64,000 nt of DNA. Origin: a virus. Shown piece by piece: positions 24,317 through 33,701 of this stretch (positions within the stretch are counted from its first letter, which is position 1; the number at the start of each line of letters is the position of its first letter). The stretch is taken from positions 1 to 64,000 of IMG/VR virus record IMGVR_UViG_3300008997_000013; one strand, written 5' to 3'. The position numbers were made by a program, and so were the translations under genes. Under the pieces are notes generated by a model that did not search any database, was not told where the DNA came from, and saw only the letters and a program-made list of their open reading frames with translations.

Positions 24317-26653
24317 ATGCGAACTCACAGGACCCAAAGAAAAATAGTCCGAAAAGGCGGGCTTCAGACAGCAGGGTTTGGGATCCGTTCCCAAGGAACC
24401 GCGAAAATCTTCCGTATCCTCAGGGATTTCCTATACGGAGACAAGATACTCGCAGTATTGCGAGAGATCGGAGGGAACGCATGGGACTCCCACCGAGCCG
24501 CTGGGAAGCCGGATCTCCCGATACGGGTGGTCCTCCCCACGAGCCTGGAGCCGTCACTGGTCATCCGGGACTGGGGTCCCGGGCTCCGTGCAGGAGATCC
24601 TGACGAACCAGAGGAAGTCCGTGACCTCCTCGGTCCCAGCGTGTTCGGGACCTTCATCTGGTACGGGGACACCACCAAGGACGAGACCGACGAAGAGGTA
24701 GGCTCCTTCGGCATCGGCGCCAAGTCCCCGTTCGCATACAACGACAGCTTCTCTGTGGCCAGCTGGCATGGTGGTCTCCGTTGCGTCTACAGCGCAATGT
24801 TGGACGAGTCGGACGAGGGAGAGATGACTCTCTTCCACATGGCGGCTCTCGGAGAGCACATCGAGAGCTTCCTTGAGAGCAAGGAGATCCCGGTCTTCTT
24901 GCCTGCCAATGAGTGGGTGGGCCTCTCTACAGTCCCCGACCTGGAAGGACTCAAGGACGAGTTCATCGAGTGGCTTCGCGCCAAGGGGCTGGTATCTGAT
25001 TTTGAGACGGGGCTCGAGGTCAAGGTCCCGGTGGTACCCTCGGATTCCATCAAGTTCCACAACACAGCACGGGACCTCTTCCGCTACTTCGAGCCCCAGC
25101 CCGACATCAACGTCAAGCTCAAGCCCGCCGTCTACGCCTTTGAGAACGAAAACGGCGGGTTTGTTCGGGAGTCCCCTGATTGGACCTTGGTCATGGGCTG
25201 CATCCCGTACCGTGTCCGAGAGTCACGCATCCTCCCTTTCATCGGAGATGAGTACAAGTCCGCTTTCCGCACCCGTGGGGGGATTCTCCGCTGCGACATC
25301 GGAGAGGTATCGGTCACCGCCAGTCGCGAGGATCTCGAGTACACGGAACGCACCGTCGAGGCTGTTGTTCGCAGGTTCACCCTCCTGTGCCAGGCGGCCA
25401 TGCGTGACCTTGTCAGCAAGGTCACCAAGAGCTCCACGACTGATTGGGAGAAGCGGATCAGCGTCTTGGCTCTCCCGAAGGGTCTCCCTCTCCCTCCGGA
25501 GTTGGCGTCCCTCAATGAGGACAGGATCAAGATCTTCCGGAATAGGAAATCCTACGGCACCGCCCTTCCTGTCTTCCCGGCCCTGTACAACTTGCGCCGG
25601 CCTGTTCGGACCTACGGGAAATGGTCTCACCTGGATGATGCATTCTCCCTCCCCGTCAGCTCGAATACCCGTATCCTGATCAAGGACACCCACCACACTT
25701 GGCGTGGGTACGCTGCATCCACGTACGACCGGATCGTAATGCCAAAGCGGAGGGCTGACGTGGACGCAGCCGAGGCGCACATCAGGGATCTTCTCGAAAA
25801 GAAGGGGATGTCCGGAGTCCCAATCCTCAGGATGAGCTCCCTCGAGTTTACTCCTCCGGACCCGGCCAAGAAGGCGGCCATCGATACCCAGGCCCAGCAC
25901 AAGGCCAAGGTCCTCTCCTTGAAGGAGGACTTCGAGGATAGCAGGCCCCGCCAGAGGTCCTCCTACTGGGATGCGGCTGAGGTCGTCCTCTCTGCTGACG
26001 ATGTGTACGTGTTGACCCACCGGTTCCGTGCGGTGTCCCCAGGGCCTGTCGCCGACCCGGACACTCCGGAGAGCCTTCGGAACGGCTTCTTCGTCGAGAT
26101 CGAAGCGTTGCGGAGTCTGTTCCGGAACCTCAAGGTTCCGTTCCCCAAGATCTACGGGATCAAGAACCCCAAGGCCGATCGCTCGAAGATCCCTGCGAAG
26201 CCCTACGCAGAGTGGAAGATCGAGGCCCTCCTTCACCTGTTCAGGACCCATCCGGAACTGAAGGATTTCATCAAGTGGGCTCGCTTCAGTTCTGTCTCCA
26301 CGTACTCCTACTGCTCCTCGTATTCGGATCGAGAGATGTTGGGCCCCACCCACAGGTTCCTCGTCGAACAACTGGGGCCGGACCACGAGATCACCAAGTT
26401 CGCCGAACACCTCTGGAAAGCTCAAGAGCACACGCTCCATACCGGATACGTGGGCTGGGCTCTCTCGCTTCTTGAGGCCGCAGGACACACCCCAGCGATG
26501 GATCCGGCCGCTCTCCGAGACGACATCATCAAACGGTATCCGTTGCTCGGCGGAAAGCGCGATAGGAACTACCTGGGCATGTTCCGTTCCCGTGGGGAAC
26601 GAGAGCATTGGGTCCAGTACGTCAAGCTCATGGATACGCAGAGGAAGTCATGA
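24317..26653 (+). CDS. rIIA: rIIA-like protein (GHKL ATPase)
   Basis: 778 aa. GHKL (Bergerat) ATP-binding fold: N-box 'LREIGGNAWDSH' at 49-59, G1-type 'VIRDWGPGL' near 80, G2-type 'GSFGIGAKSPFAY' near 135. Overall length and the partner gene match T4 rIIA and its homologues, which act at the membrane or nucleoid and block exclusion by host-resident elements. The first 50 codons are AT-rich compared with the rest, and an orphan GC-richer copy of this start lies at 22966, on the other side of a homing endonuclease. Leader ACCGTAAATAAGGTTGAGG precedes ATG 24317. ATGA overlap with rIIB. Confidence 0.85.
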   Translation: MRTHRTQRKIVRKGGLQTAGFGIRSQGTAKIFRILRDFLYGDKILAVLREIGGNAWDSHRAAGKPDLPIRVVLPTSLEPSLVIRDWGPGLRAGDPDEPEEVRDLLGPSVFGTFIWYGDTTKDETDEEVGSFGIGAKSPFAYNDSFSVASWHGGLRCVYSAMLDESDEGEMTLFHMAALGEHIESFLESKEIPVFLPANEWVGLSTVPDLEGLKDEFIEWLRAKGLVSDFETGLEVKVPVVPSDSIKFHNTARDLFRYFEPQPDINVKLKPAVYAFENENGGFVRESPDWTLVMGCIPYRVRESRILPFIGDEYKSAFRTRGGILRCDIGEVSVTASREDLEYTERTVEAVVRRFTLLCQAAMRDLVSKVTKSSTTDWEKRISVLALPKGLPLPPELASLNEDRIKIFRNRKSYGTALPVFPALYNLRRPVRTYGKWSHLDDAFSLPVSSNTRILIKDTHHTWRGYAASTYDRIVMPKRRADVDAAEAHIRDLLEKKGMSGVPILRMSSLEFTPPDPAKKAAIDTQAQHKAKVLSLKEDFEDSRPRQRSSYWDAAEVVLSADDVYVLTHRFRAVSPGPVADPDTPESLRNGFFVEIEALRSLFRNLKVPFPKIYGIKNPKADRSKIPAKPYAEWKIEALLHLFRTHPELKDFIKWARFSSVSTYSYCSSYSDREMLGPTHRFLVEQLGPDHEITKFAEHLWKAQEHTLHTGYVGWALSLLEAAGHTPAMDPAALRDDIIKRYPLLGGKRDRNYLGMFRSRGEREHWVQYVKLMDTQRKS

Positions 26654-27936
26654 CCACCGAAGTCGAGTTCGACTACAACATCAGCCGCGAGTCCGCCACC
26701 ATCGTCCTGAACGGGGATATCTACACCCTCAAGAAGGGGGATCCCAACTTCGAGGAGGCTCGGGACAAGGCCCAGGATGAGGACATCGAAGGGCTCTTGG
26801 TCCTGTTCTCCAAGGGCCACGCTATCGAGAAGTGGACCGGTGGTCTGTTCCGGTTCCACCAGGGCTACATGATGTACAACGGCCGTCGGTTCCCGCCGGA
26901 GATGAACAAGCGCATGGTGGCGATGGCCGAGGCTGGGGACGACCCCACTGCCATCATGAAGTTCTGGCAGCGTCTGTCCAAGAACCCCAGCTGGCGCGCT
27001 GTCAAGAGTCTCTGGGGGTTCCTGAAGTCCCGGGGCATCTGCATCGACCTGGAGGGCCACATCCTGGCGTACAAGGCCGTGAATCCCGACTACACCTCCG
27101 TCCACAAGGATGAGGACGGAAACCCGGTCGACAACTCCATCGGCGCCAAGCCCTACATGGACCGGAACCGGGTCTCCGACGAGTACAACAGCCCCTGCCA
27201 CACGGGATTCCACGTCGGCAACCACCAGTACGCCAGCAACTACGGACCCCACAACCGGCGCATCATCGTGTGTCGCGTGGACCCTGCCAACGTGGTTTGC
27301 ATCTGCAACACCGCTCAGAAGATGCGGATCAACACGTACGAGGTCATCGGCAACTATGGGGCCCTCCTCCCGGACACCGTCTACGACATCAGCAAGGACG
27401 GCCTGGTCCCTAACCCTGCCGGGGGAACTCCTGAGGTGGAGAGTGTCCTGGACGAGATGGGTCCGGGAGAAGAGGAGCCGACCACAGCCCCAGAGAAGGG
27501 AGCTTCGCCCTCGGCCGTTTCCTCGGCCGCCCACAGCTTCGCTGCTCTCCTGGGCAAGGAGAAGGGCACTGTGGCCACACCCCCGGAGCAACGGGTGTCC
27601 TGGGATCTCTCCCTGGTTCCCGACGAGGCTCTCGTCAACGAGAACATGGCGAACCTCCGCAAGTACGCCAGCAACTTCCTGAAGATCGTCGGGGCCAGCC
27701 GGCTCCGGAAGTTGGATCACGATGGGGAAGAGGGCCTGATCACTGTCCTGATCAGGGAGCGCCAGAGGCGGCGTCGGGAGGTTTTCCGAGGAAGGGGCCG
27801 CGACGTAACCTCCGGGCAAGGAGGCACCCATGTCCGAACCCCAACGTCAAGCGAGCTTGCCCATGTCCTGGGCGGAAGCTGTCGCGGACCCCGGCGCTCT
27901 CGACCTCTCTGGGTCCAACCAGTACGATCTCCATGA
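26650..27936 (+). CDS. rIIB: rIIB-like protein
   Basis: 428 aa. Signature segments of rIIB homologues: 'LNGDIYTLKKGDPNF' near the start, 'KFWQRLSKNPSWRAVKSLWG' near 110, 'LEGHILAYKAVNPDY' near 140, and a C-terminal helical 'NLRKYASNFLKIVG'. Partner of the upstream rIIA-like protein; start ATG overlaps its stop. The last 36 residues read through the GACGTAAC leader and the first codons of the next gene and look non-native (arginine and proline rich), as if the original stop was lost. Confidence 0.8.
   Translation: MTTEVEFDYNISRESATIVLNGDIYTLKKGDPNFEEARDKAQDEDIEGLLVLFSKGHAIEKWTGGLFRFHQGYMMYNGRRFPPEMNKRMVAMAEAGDDPTAIMKFWQRLSKNPSWRAVKSLWGFLKSRGICIDLEGHILAYKAVNPDYTSVHKDEDGNPVDNSIGAKPYMDRNRVSDEYNSPCHTGFHVGNHQYASNYGPHNRRIIVCRVDPANVVCICNTAQKMRINTYEVIGNYGALLPDTVYDISKDGLVPNPAGGTPEVESVLDEMGPGEEEPTTAPEKGASPSAVSSAAHSFAALLGKEKGTVATPPEQRVSWDLSLVPDEALVNENMANLRKYASNFLKIVGASRLRKLDHDGEEGLITVLIRERQRRRREVFRGRGRDVTSGQGGTHVRTPTSSELAHVLGGSCRGPRRSRPLWVQPVRSP
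27802..27829 (+). promoter_or_regulatory. GACGTAAC leader hairpin inside the end of rIIB
   Basis: GACGTAAC (27802-27809) touches a compact hairpin CCTCC (27809-27813)/GGAGG (27820-27824) with loop GGGCAA; GGAGG is the Shine-Dalgarno for ATG 27830. The element is translated as part of rIIB, so rIIB ribosomes would melt it. Confidence 0.6.
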
Positions 27937-28459
27937 TCTTCCCGGGTTGCCTGGGATCTGTCTGGTCGTCTACGGGCAAGGAGGCCACACCCACGGCGCG
28001 GTGGTCTTCAAGAGGGACAACGACGGGAAGTTCCAGCCACTCGAGTACGCTTCCGGAACCCTGATGGAAGGGGAGCATCCGGGATGCTTCTGGTCCATGT
28101 CCTCCACTTTCCATCCGGATTTCTGCCTGGCTATGACTCAGCGTGTTTTGCTGAGGATCCGCCCTTGGAAGGACCGAATCGCGGACTGGGTCATCCAACA
28201 CCCCAACTTCCTCAACGACAACCCAACCGTGGTTGGTGTCTTGGCTGGGATCTCCAAGAATCCCGCGGAGGCTATGGATGCTCTTCGTGAGTGGTGTCCG
28301 GAGCGCCGCGCAGAGCTGGACACAGACCGTAACTGGTGTCGGAAGCCTCATCCAACACGGGAAGGCTGTGGGGACGAGGAGTGTGTTGACTGCACAGGCC
28401 CTCATCGGATCGACCTGAGCGTCTTCGACTTCTACTGCTTCATCTGCGACGAGGAGTGA
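27830..28459 (+). CDS. Hypothetical protein with cysteine-rich C-terminus, 209 aa
   Basis: ATG 27830 is chosen from the leader and GGAGG, although it overlaps rIIB by 107 nt. The N-terminal 130 residues form a mixed fold ('CLVVYGQGGHTHGAVVFKR'). The last 60 residues carry several cysteines ('GCGDEECVDCTGPH', 'FYCFICDEE'), likely a zinc site. Ends with a GTGA overlap. Function unknown. Confidence 0.7.
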   Translation: MSEPQRQASLPMSWAEAVADPGALDLSGSNQYDLHDLPGLPGICLVVYGQGGHTHGAVVFKRDNDGKFQPLEYASGTLMEGEHPGCFWSMSSTFHPDFCLAMTQRVLLRIRPWKDRIADWVIQHPNFLNDNPTVVGVLAGISKNPAEAMDALREWCPERRAELDTDRNWCRKPHPTREGCGDEECVDCTGPHRIDLSVFDFYCFICDEE

Positions 28460-28749
28460 TCCGGAACATGAACCGAGACACCCTGAGGCACCTCTCCCGG
28501 CTGGCGCAAGTCCGAACCAGCAAGGTGGTCCTCCCAGCGACCAAGAACGTCACGGGCATCCACATATTCACCCCGGAGGCCGACGAGATCTTCTCTGAGT
28601 TCTTCCGCCAGAACCCAAGCCTCATTCGAGGCTACCTGGAAGGGGATCACCATCACCAGTGGGTCACGTTCTCCCCGCCCTTCGAGTTCTGGGAACAAGC
28701 GGAGGACGCAGAGGCGGCTCTCCTCCGGGAGTTCCAGGTCAAGCGGTAG
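28456..28749 (+). CDS. Small hypothetical protein, 97 aa
   Basis: GTG 28456 overlaps the previous stop (GTGA); ATG 28468 is an alternative. Contains 'TGIHIFTPEADEIFSEFF' and 'EGDHHHQWVTFSPPFEFWEQ', aromatic and acidic. No recognised domain. Last gene before the baseplate block. Confidence 0.7.
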   Translation: MIRNMNRDTLRHLSRLAQVRTSKVVLPATKNVTGIHIFTPEADEIFSEFFRQNPSLIRGYLEGDHHHQWVTFSPPFEFWEQAEDAEAALLREFQVKR

Positions 28750-28773
28750 CCGGACTATTCTACCAGAGGGTGG

Positions 28774-29925
28774 ATGTCCCAAGACGCTCGCATCAGCTGG
28801 CCGTGTCCTCATATCGTGATTGAGGAACCGGTCTCATTGGGGTCCGACCGAACTTCTCTCCGGACCCGCGCGCCCATTGCAGGAGCGGGTGCGGTCCGGA
28901 TCCTGGTGAACAACACCCACTATGTCCCGGCACAGGGCCTGAAGGCTCCTGCCCGCCTGGTCTCGTGTTCTGCCGCACCCTATCCAATCCGGAAGTGCAC
29001 GCGAGGGGCGGGTCCAGACGGTGATCTGTTTACGGTCACGACCTCTGCTGGAACCGCCAGCGTTCGCCTCCCTGTCGGAGAGCGGGTCCTCCTGGATAGG
29101 ATCCTCAGATCTATCCGCCTCTCCGGGATCGATGATCTCGTAGTGGTTGAGTCCTCCAGCGGAGCTCTGGTCCTCATCGACCGACAGGAGTCAGGCCCTC
29201 AGAGCTTCATCCGGGTCTCAGGTCGCGCAGCAACCTCGATGGGCTTCCTACAGACGGGCGCTCGTGGTCAGTTCGTCTACCCGCCCTGGCGGTTCGGCTC
29301 CTCCCCAGACATCTACCCAACGGTTCGTGTCCAGGGAGTCCGCCAGGTCGGGTCCCGATTCCCACAGTTCACTCGGAAGGTTCGGGGCAATCCGACATTC
29401 AAGGTCACGTACACAGCGCATCCTGAGAGGTGTCCTCGGTGTTTGGGGACCTACGTCGAGAACGATGCACGGTTCGATACCTCCGGGGAGATGGTGGTCC
29501 TTGAGAACGAGGACCTCCTGCACCAGATATGCCTCAAGGCAATTCTGACTGAGAGGGGGTCCAATCCCTTCCATCCTCGCTACGGTTCGCGAGTAATGAG
29601 TCGGATCGGGTCCAAGATCGGAGGGGCGGCCGCAGCGCAGGTCCGGGAAGACGTGCTGTCCGTTCTCCAGCAGGTACAGACACTCCAGCAGAGCCAGAGC
29701 AAGTACCAAACGGTTCGGAACCGAGAGCGGCTCTACTCCATAGACAACGTCTCGGTCTCGAGAGACCCGGTCGACTTCACCATTCTCTACCTGGATGTGA
29801 CGGTCCGGAACGCTTCGAGGACTCCCATCAACCTGACGACGGTCTTCACCGTTCCTGGGGCCATTGCTCTGGCGGGAACAAACGGGCAGTCTCTCGGAAG
29901 CACCCGCTCTCCGAGGGTCGGGTAG
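28774..29925 (+). CDS. Baseplate wedge protein, gp25-like C-terminal domain
   Basis: 383 aa. Residues about 247-370 resemble the gp25/gpW family of baseplate wedge proteins: 'ILTERGSNPFHPRYGSRV' followed by a long helix with 'VREDVLSVLQQVQTLQQSQ' and a beta end 'SVSRDPVDFTILYLDVTVRN'. The N-terminal half is beta-rich with a CPRC site near residue 215. The gene lies directly before baseplate J, as in many contractile-tailed phages. ATG 28774 follows AGAGGGTGG. Confidence 0.75.
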   Translation: MSQDARISWPCPHIVIEEPVSLGSDRTSLRTRAPIAGAGAVRILVNNTHYVPAQGLKAPARLVSCSAAPYPIRKCTRGAGPDGDLFTVTTSAGTASVRLPVGERVLLDRILRSIRLSGIDDLVVVESSSGALVLIDRQESGPQSFIRVSGRAATSMGFLQTGARGQFVYPPWRFGSSPDIYPTVRVQGVRQVGSRFPQFTRKVRGNPTFKVTYTAHPERCPRCLGTYVENDARFDTSGEMVVLENEDLLHQICLKAILTERGSNPFHPRYGSRVMSRIGSKIGGAAAAQVREDVLSVLQQVQTLQQSQSKYQTVRNRERLYSIDNVSVSRDPVDFTILYLDVTVRNASRTPINLTTVFTVPGAIALAGTNGQSLGSTRSPRVG

Positions 29926-29934
29926 GGGTCTGTA

Positions 29935-32900
29935 ATGTCTACGAATCCACAGGTCTACGGTCCCGACGGAGTCCTCCGCACGGAGGCTTCCTACTCCACG
30001 ACTCTGGAGAGCAAGTTCGTCCAGGGAACGATCCCCTTGGATACCGTTGACGTCCAGGTATCCATCAATGGAGCGGGTTGGTCTTCGGACACGAATCTGA
30101 TTGAGTGGGGCGATGGAGACTGGACCGTCCCCAATCCCGCGAGCGAGCCGAACGGACTTCTCCTTCTCCCGGGCGCCAACATCATCCAGGTGAGGGCAAT
30201 CCGGAGCACTGGATCCACCACCCTCTCTGCAAAGGCTACCATCTCCCTGGTGTCTGACTCTGACCTGGGAAGCACAGCCTCTGCTCCGACGAACATCAAG
30301 GTGGCTCAGGAGAACAACTCGGTTACGATCCAGTCCGAGTCCTCCGAGGACGAGGGATTCCGGGGCATGTTGTTCTACGCGTCCCAGTATCCAGGGGGCG
30401 GTGCCGACGGATACACCCGGATCAACGTAGACATGGTGTCCGAGGGCTCTCTTCGAGAGGAAACCACTGACTGGGCCACCCTGGAGGCCACCCCGGACGT
30501 CCTGGTCGACAGCGAAGGCGATCCCGTAGCGGACCCCATGATCTATCGGGTCGCCACCCAGCAAGAGGACGAAGACGAGACCGTCCTGCAGGTAGACATC
30601 AACGAGACCTTCGAGGTTCCCGAGTCGGCTCGAGACCTGCAGGTCTTTCTGGTCTTGAAGACGATCCGTGAGATCACTGTCTACGAGTTCGCCCATAGCC
30701 GAAGTGCGGGCCCGAGCTCTACTCCCTCGACGGTTCGGGTGGGGTCCTTCGCTACACTGCCCTCGAACACTCCCTTGTTCTACGTGGTCACGGCTGTCTA
30801 CTACGACTCCGCCCAGAACTTGGAATACGAATCGGCCCACTCTGCGGAGGTCTCTGGACACCCCAGCACAGTCACCACAGCATTGGCTTCGATCCCAACG
30901 GTGTCTCGCCAGGCCATCGTGCAGGAATACGTCAAGACGGTGTTCCGCTCCAACCCTCAGATCAAGTTGGAGTCTGGTTCGTTCACCCGAGACACCGGGA
31001 TGGACCCGTTCTCCTACGAGACGGAACGGGTCCGGTTTCTGGTAGACTTCTTCAACCGCGCAAGGGTCCCTGAGCTCCTCCTACAGATCGACGACCCCAA
31101 CGGTACGGGAACATCAGTCCCCGTGTCCCAGTCCCCGTACAAGCTGGCTCTACAGGCCGCTCTGTACCTGTCATCCCCCGCAGATGTCCAGGCCATTATT
31201 GACGGGGCCTTCGAGGCGTATGCGAGCAACTATGGGGAGACCAGGCTGTCAGGAACGGCCTCCCAGGGACAGGCGACCTTCTTTACGACCAAGAAGCCTA
31301 CTCGCTCCATCCCGATTCCTTTGGGCTCGGTCATCTCAGGGGGCGGGGTGCAGTTCGCTACCACCCGCGCTTCCTCCATCGACTTCGAGAGGTTGGCGTC
31401 CTTCCACAACCCGACGACCGGTCGGTATCAGGTCACGGTTCCTATCAGGTGCCTCACCGTGGGGACCTCCGGGAATCTGGCTGCGGGCCAGATCAACACT
31501 GTTGTGTCCAGCCTGGGTGGGGGTCTGTCAGTCGTCAATGCTTCGGATCTCATCCCCGGGGAGGACGTCGAGTCGAACCTTGCCCTGACCGTGCGTGTTC
31601 GGAACTCTCTCGCCTCCGTGGACTCAGGGACAGAGAGAGGATACTTCAAGACAGCGGCGCGTGTCGCCGGTGTTCAGAAAGTAGATGTCATCTCTGCAGG
31701 GGAGGCTCTGATGCAGAGGGACCTCGAGGATGGGGTTCATAGAGGAGGCAAGGTAGACATCTGGGTCCAAGGTTCCAAGCTCGCGACCGTCACGGATACG
31801 TTCTCCTTCTCCTTCGAGATTGGCACAGACATACAGTTCGTTCTGGTCGGGGATCCCGCAGATTTGGTGTTTCAGGCCCTGGATCCCGACCTGAGCGAGG
31901 ACAACCCCATCGTAGAGATGTTGGACGACGCCAGCGCCGGCTACGAGTTCAAGAACGTTACCACGGGAGAGGCATTCGATCTGACCGGTGTGTCGGTCAC
32001 GGCCTTCGACCGCATCCAGCTGAGCACCGCTGTCTCCCAGCCCTCCGTCTCTCTGACTGATGTGGTCCTCGGTAGCTATCGCCGTCGTGTCGGAAACACG
32101 TTCGTTCTCCCGCGCCAGCCCGTATCGGAGATCACCAGCGTCGTAGGTTCTGTAAGCGGAACCCTTCCGGACACTGCGGTCCTCCTGGTGCATCCCGACG
32201 CTCCTCTGGAGACCGGTCGAAGTACTCTTGCGAAGGACTACCTACAGATCACCGCCTACACAGACGACGATGGGAATCAGGTCCCCTCAGGGGAGACCAT
32301 CTCGGAGACCGATGAGTCCCATGTCCTCGTAGGGCAGTACGCTGAGTTCCTCGACAACCTGGGCGCCAACTATCTGACGATCGTAGTCAAGGACAGCACT
32401 GGAACCATCACCTACAAGGGGCCAGACGACCCCAGCGGGGACCCCGACTACACCGTTACCCTGGGAACCCAGACTGTTCCGGTGTCCATCACTCGGACCG
32501 AGACTGGGGATATCCCCAGCGGTGCGACTGTTCTCGTCTCGTACGATCACGACGAGAACTTCACGGTCACATACAAGATCAACTTGGTCGTATCCCTGAC
32601 GCAAGACGCTATCGATGCCGACAAGCACTCGACGGCGGACGTCATCGTCAAAGACGCGATCCCAATCCCGATGGATATCGACGCCACCGTTGTTCTGGTG
32701 CGAGGCCGGGAGCAGAGCACGGTCGGCTCAGCGATCCGAACCAACCTAAAGAACTTCTTCGCGAACCTGCGGTTGGGAGACCCAGTACGTCAGTCGGACA
32801 TCATCAAGGTCATCGAGGACACCGAGGGGGTCTCCTACGTGGTGGTCCCTCTGACTCGGATGGTCCCTGCCTCCGGCGCGACGTTCATCCGAGAGGGAGT

Positions 32901-33396
32901 CTCCACCGACACGGCCTCGGAGAGCACCCTGGTCACCAGCCTCTCGACCAACCAGGCTTCTGTGTATCTGCTCAACAATGGCCTCCTGTACGACACCACT
33001 GATGGAGGAGGAGCGGACGGGTCCTTCAAGGCGGTGTTCCAGGACGATGTGGCTATGGAGCTCCTGGATGCTTCCACCAGCCTGTCTGGTCTGGGGGCAG
33101 TACCCAACCGAGCCTACATCCTGGGTTCGGAGGGGAGATCCATCCTGGGAATATCGGATGACGTCACTCTGGAGGCCGCCGGATATGTGACGGACTCCGC
33201 CAAGGAAGAGAGACGCAAGGAACTCACAGCGAACCACATCCTGGTGTCTCTGGCTGTGGGCTCCTCGCCTGTCTCCACCGCGTACTCCGCGACCTATGTG
33301 TCCACCACAGGAACCGGCGCCAAGAACGTGGATCCTGGAGCCGCTCAGTATGTATCTCAGGGCACGCTGGAGTTCACGTACGACGAGGAGAGGTAG
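29935..33396 (+). CDS. Baseplate J-like protein
   Basis: 1153 aa. The J domain is seen around residues 420-720: 'RLSGTASQGQATF', 'VPIRCLTVGTSGNLAAGQIN', 'SDLIPGEDVESNLALTVRVR', 'TERGYFKTAARVAGVQKVDV', typical of gpJ/gp6 wedge proteins that join the tail baseplate periphery. The flanking N-terminal 400 residues contain Ig-like beta repeats, longer than in small phages. Preceded by the gp25-like gene, which fixes the contractile-tail reading. Ends inside a palindrome shared with the convergent gene. Confidence 0.88.
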   Translation: MSTNPQVYGPDGVLRTEASYSTTLESKFVQGTIPLDTVDVQVSINGAGWSSDTNLIEWGDGDWTVPNPASEPNGLLLLPGANIIQVRAIRSTGSTTLSAKATISLVSDSDLGSTASAPTNIKVAQENNSVTIQSESSEDEGFRGMLFYASQYPGGGADGYTRINVDMVSEGSLREETTDWATLEATPDVLVDSEGDPVADPMIYRVATQQEDEDETVLQVDINETFEVPESARDLQVFLVLKTIREITVYEFAHSRSAGPSSTPSTVRVGSFATLPSNTPLFYVVTAVYYDSAQNLEYESAHSAEVSGHPSTVTTALASIPTVSRQAIVQEYVKTVFRSNPQIKLESGSFTRDTGMDPFSYETERVRFLVDFFNRARVPELLLQIDDPNGTGTSVPVSQSPYKLALQAALYLSSPADVQAIIDGAFEAYASNYGETRLSGTASQGQATFFTTKKPTRSIPIPLGSVISGGGVQFATTRASSIDFERLASFHNPTTGRYQVTVPIRCLTVGTSGNLAAGQINTVVSSLGGGLSVVNASDLIPGEDVESNLALTVRVRNSLASVDSGTERGYFKTAARVAGVQKVDVISAGEALMQRDLEDGVHRGGKVDIWVQGSKLATVTDTFSFSFEIGTDIQFVLVGDPADLVFQALDPDLSEDNPIVEMLDDASAGYEFKNVTTGEAFDLTGVSVTAFDRIQLSTAVSQPSVSLTDVVLGSYRRRVGNTFVLPRQPVSEITSVVGSVSGTLPDTAVLLVHPDAPLETGRSTLAKDYLQITAYTDDDGNQVPSGETISETDESHVLVGQYAEFLDNLGANYLTIVVKDSTGTITYKGPDDPSGDPDYTVTLGTQTVPVSITRTETGDIPSGATVLVSYDHDENFTVTYKINLVVSLTQDAIDADKHSTADVIVKDAIPIPMDIDATVVLVRGREQSTVGSAIRTNLKNFFANLRLGDPVRQSDIIKVIEDTEGVSYVVVPLTRMVPASGATFIREGVSTDTASESTLVTSLSTNQASVYLLNNGLLYDTTDGGGADGSFKAVFQDDVAMELLDASTSLSGLGAVPNRAYILGSEGRSILGISDDVTLEAAGYVTDSAKEERRKELTANHILVSLAVGSSPVSTAYSATYVSTTGTGAKNVDPGAAQYVSQGTLEFTYDEER

Positions 33397-33405
33397 GCTA
33401 CCTCT
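33389..33405. terminator. Palindrome at two converging stop codons
   Basis: AGAGGTAG-G-CTACCTCT contains both the TAG of the baseplate J gene and the TAG (as CTA) of the minus-strand gene. It could fold as a hairpin from either strand. No T-run follows, so a bidirectional terminator is only a suggestion. Confidence 0.4.
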
Positions 33406-33649
33406 TCAGGAACGAGGCCGCTGTGCCCCAGCCCCCGGCGGAGAGCCGGCGCGGGCTCCTCTTGGTAACCCAACCCTTCTCCAGAGCGAAGCGCACGAAG
33501 ATGCTGGGAGTGTGCTCGTTCAGGCTCGGGTGTGGGCTCCCGTTCTCGACCTCGTAGGCTGCCCACTGCACCAGCAGGGTCCGCACGTATTCGTTGAGGA
33601 ACTTCCTCTGAGCCGCAGAGAGGTCAGACAGGGAACGTGTATCGGGCAT
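33398..33649 (-). CDS. Small hypothetical protein, 83 aa, minus strand
   Basis: ATG 33649 is preferred over the longer ORF start at 33787, which would run through the divergent promoter and the start of the next gene. GGAAGACACCG precedes it, with a TATACT box and CGGTAACT farther up. Helical, with 'LSAAQRKFLNEYVRTLLVQW', basic C-terminus. No function assigned. Confidence 0.7.
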   Translation of the reverse strand: MPDTRSLSDLSAAQRKFLNEYVRTLLVQWAAYEVENGSPHPSLNEHTPSIFVRFALEKGWVTKRSPRRLSAGGWGTAASFLKR

Positions 33650-33701
33650 CGGTGTCTTCCAAGTATAGTGGGGTCTTGAGTTACCGTATTCTGGAGAAAC
33701 C
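33650..33701. promoter_or_regulatory. Divergent regulatory region with GTAAC and CTATAC motifs
   Basis: Minus strand: CGGTAACT then CACTATACTTGGAAG before ATG 33649. Plus strand: ACCGTATTCTGGAGAAACC before ATG 33702, with GGAG as the ribosome site. Both motif families of the window occur here on one strand. Promoter function is inferred. Confidence 0.45.
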
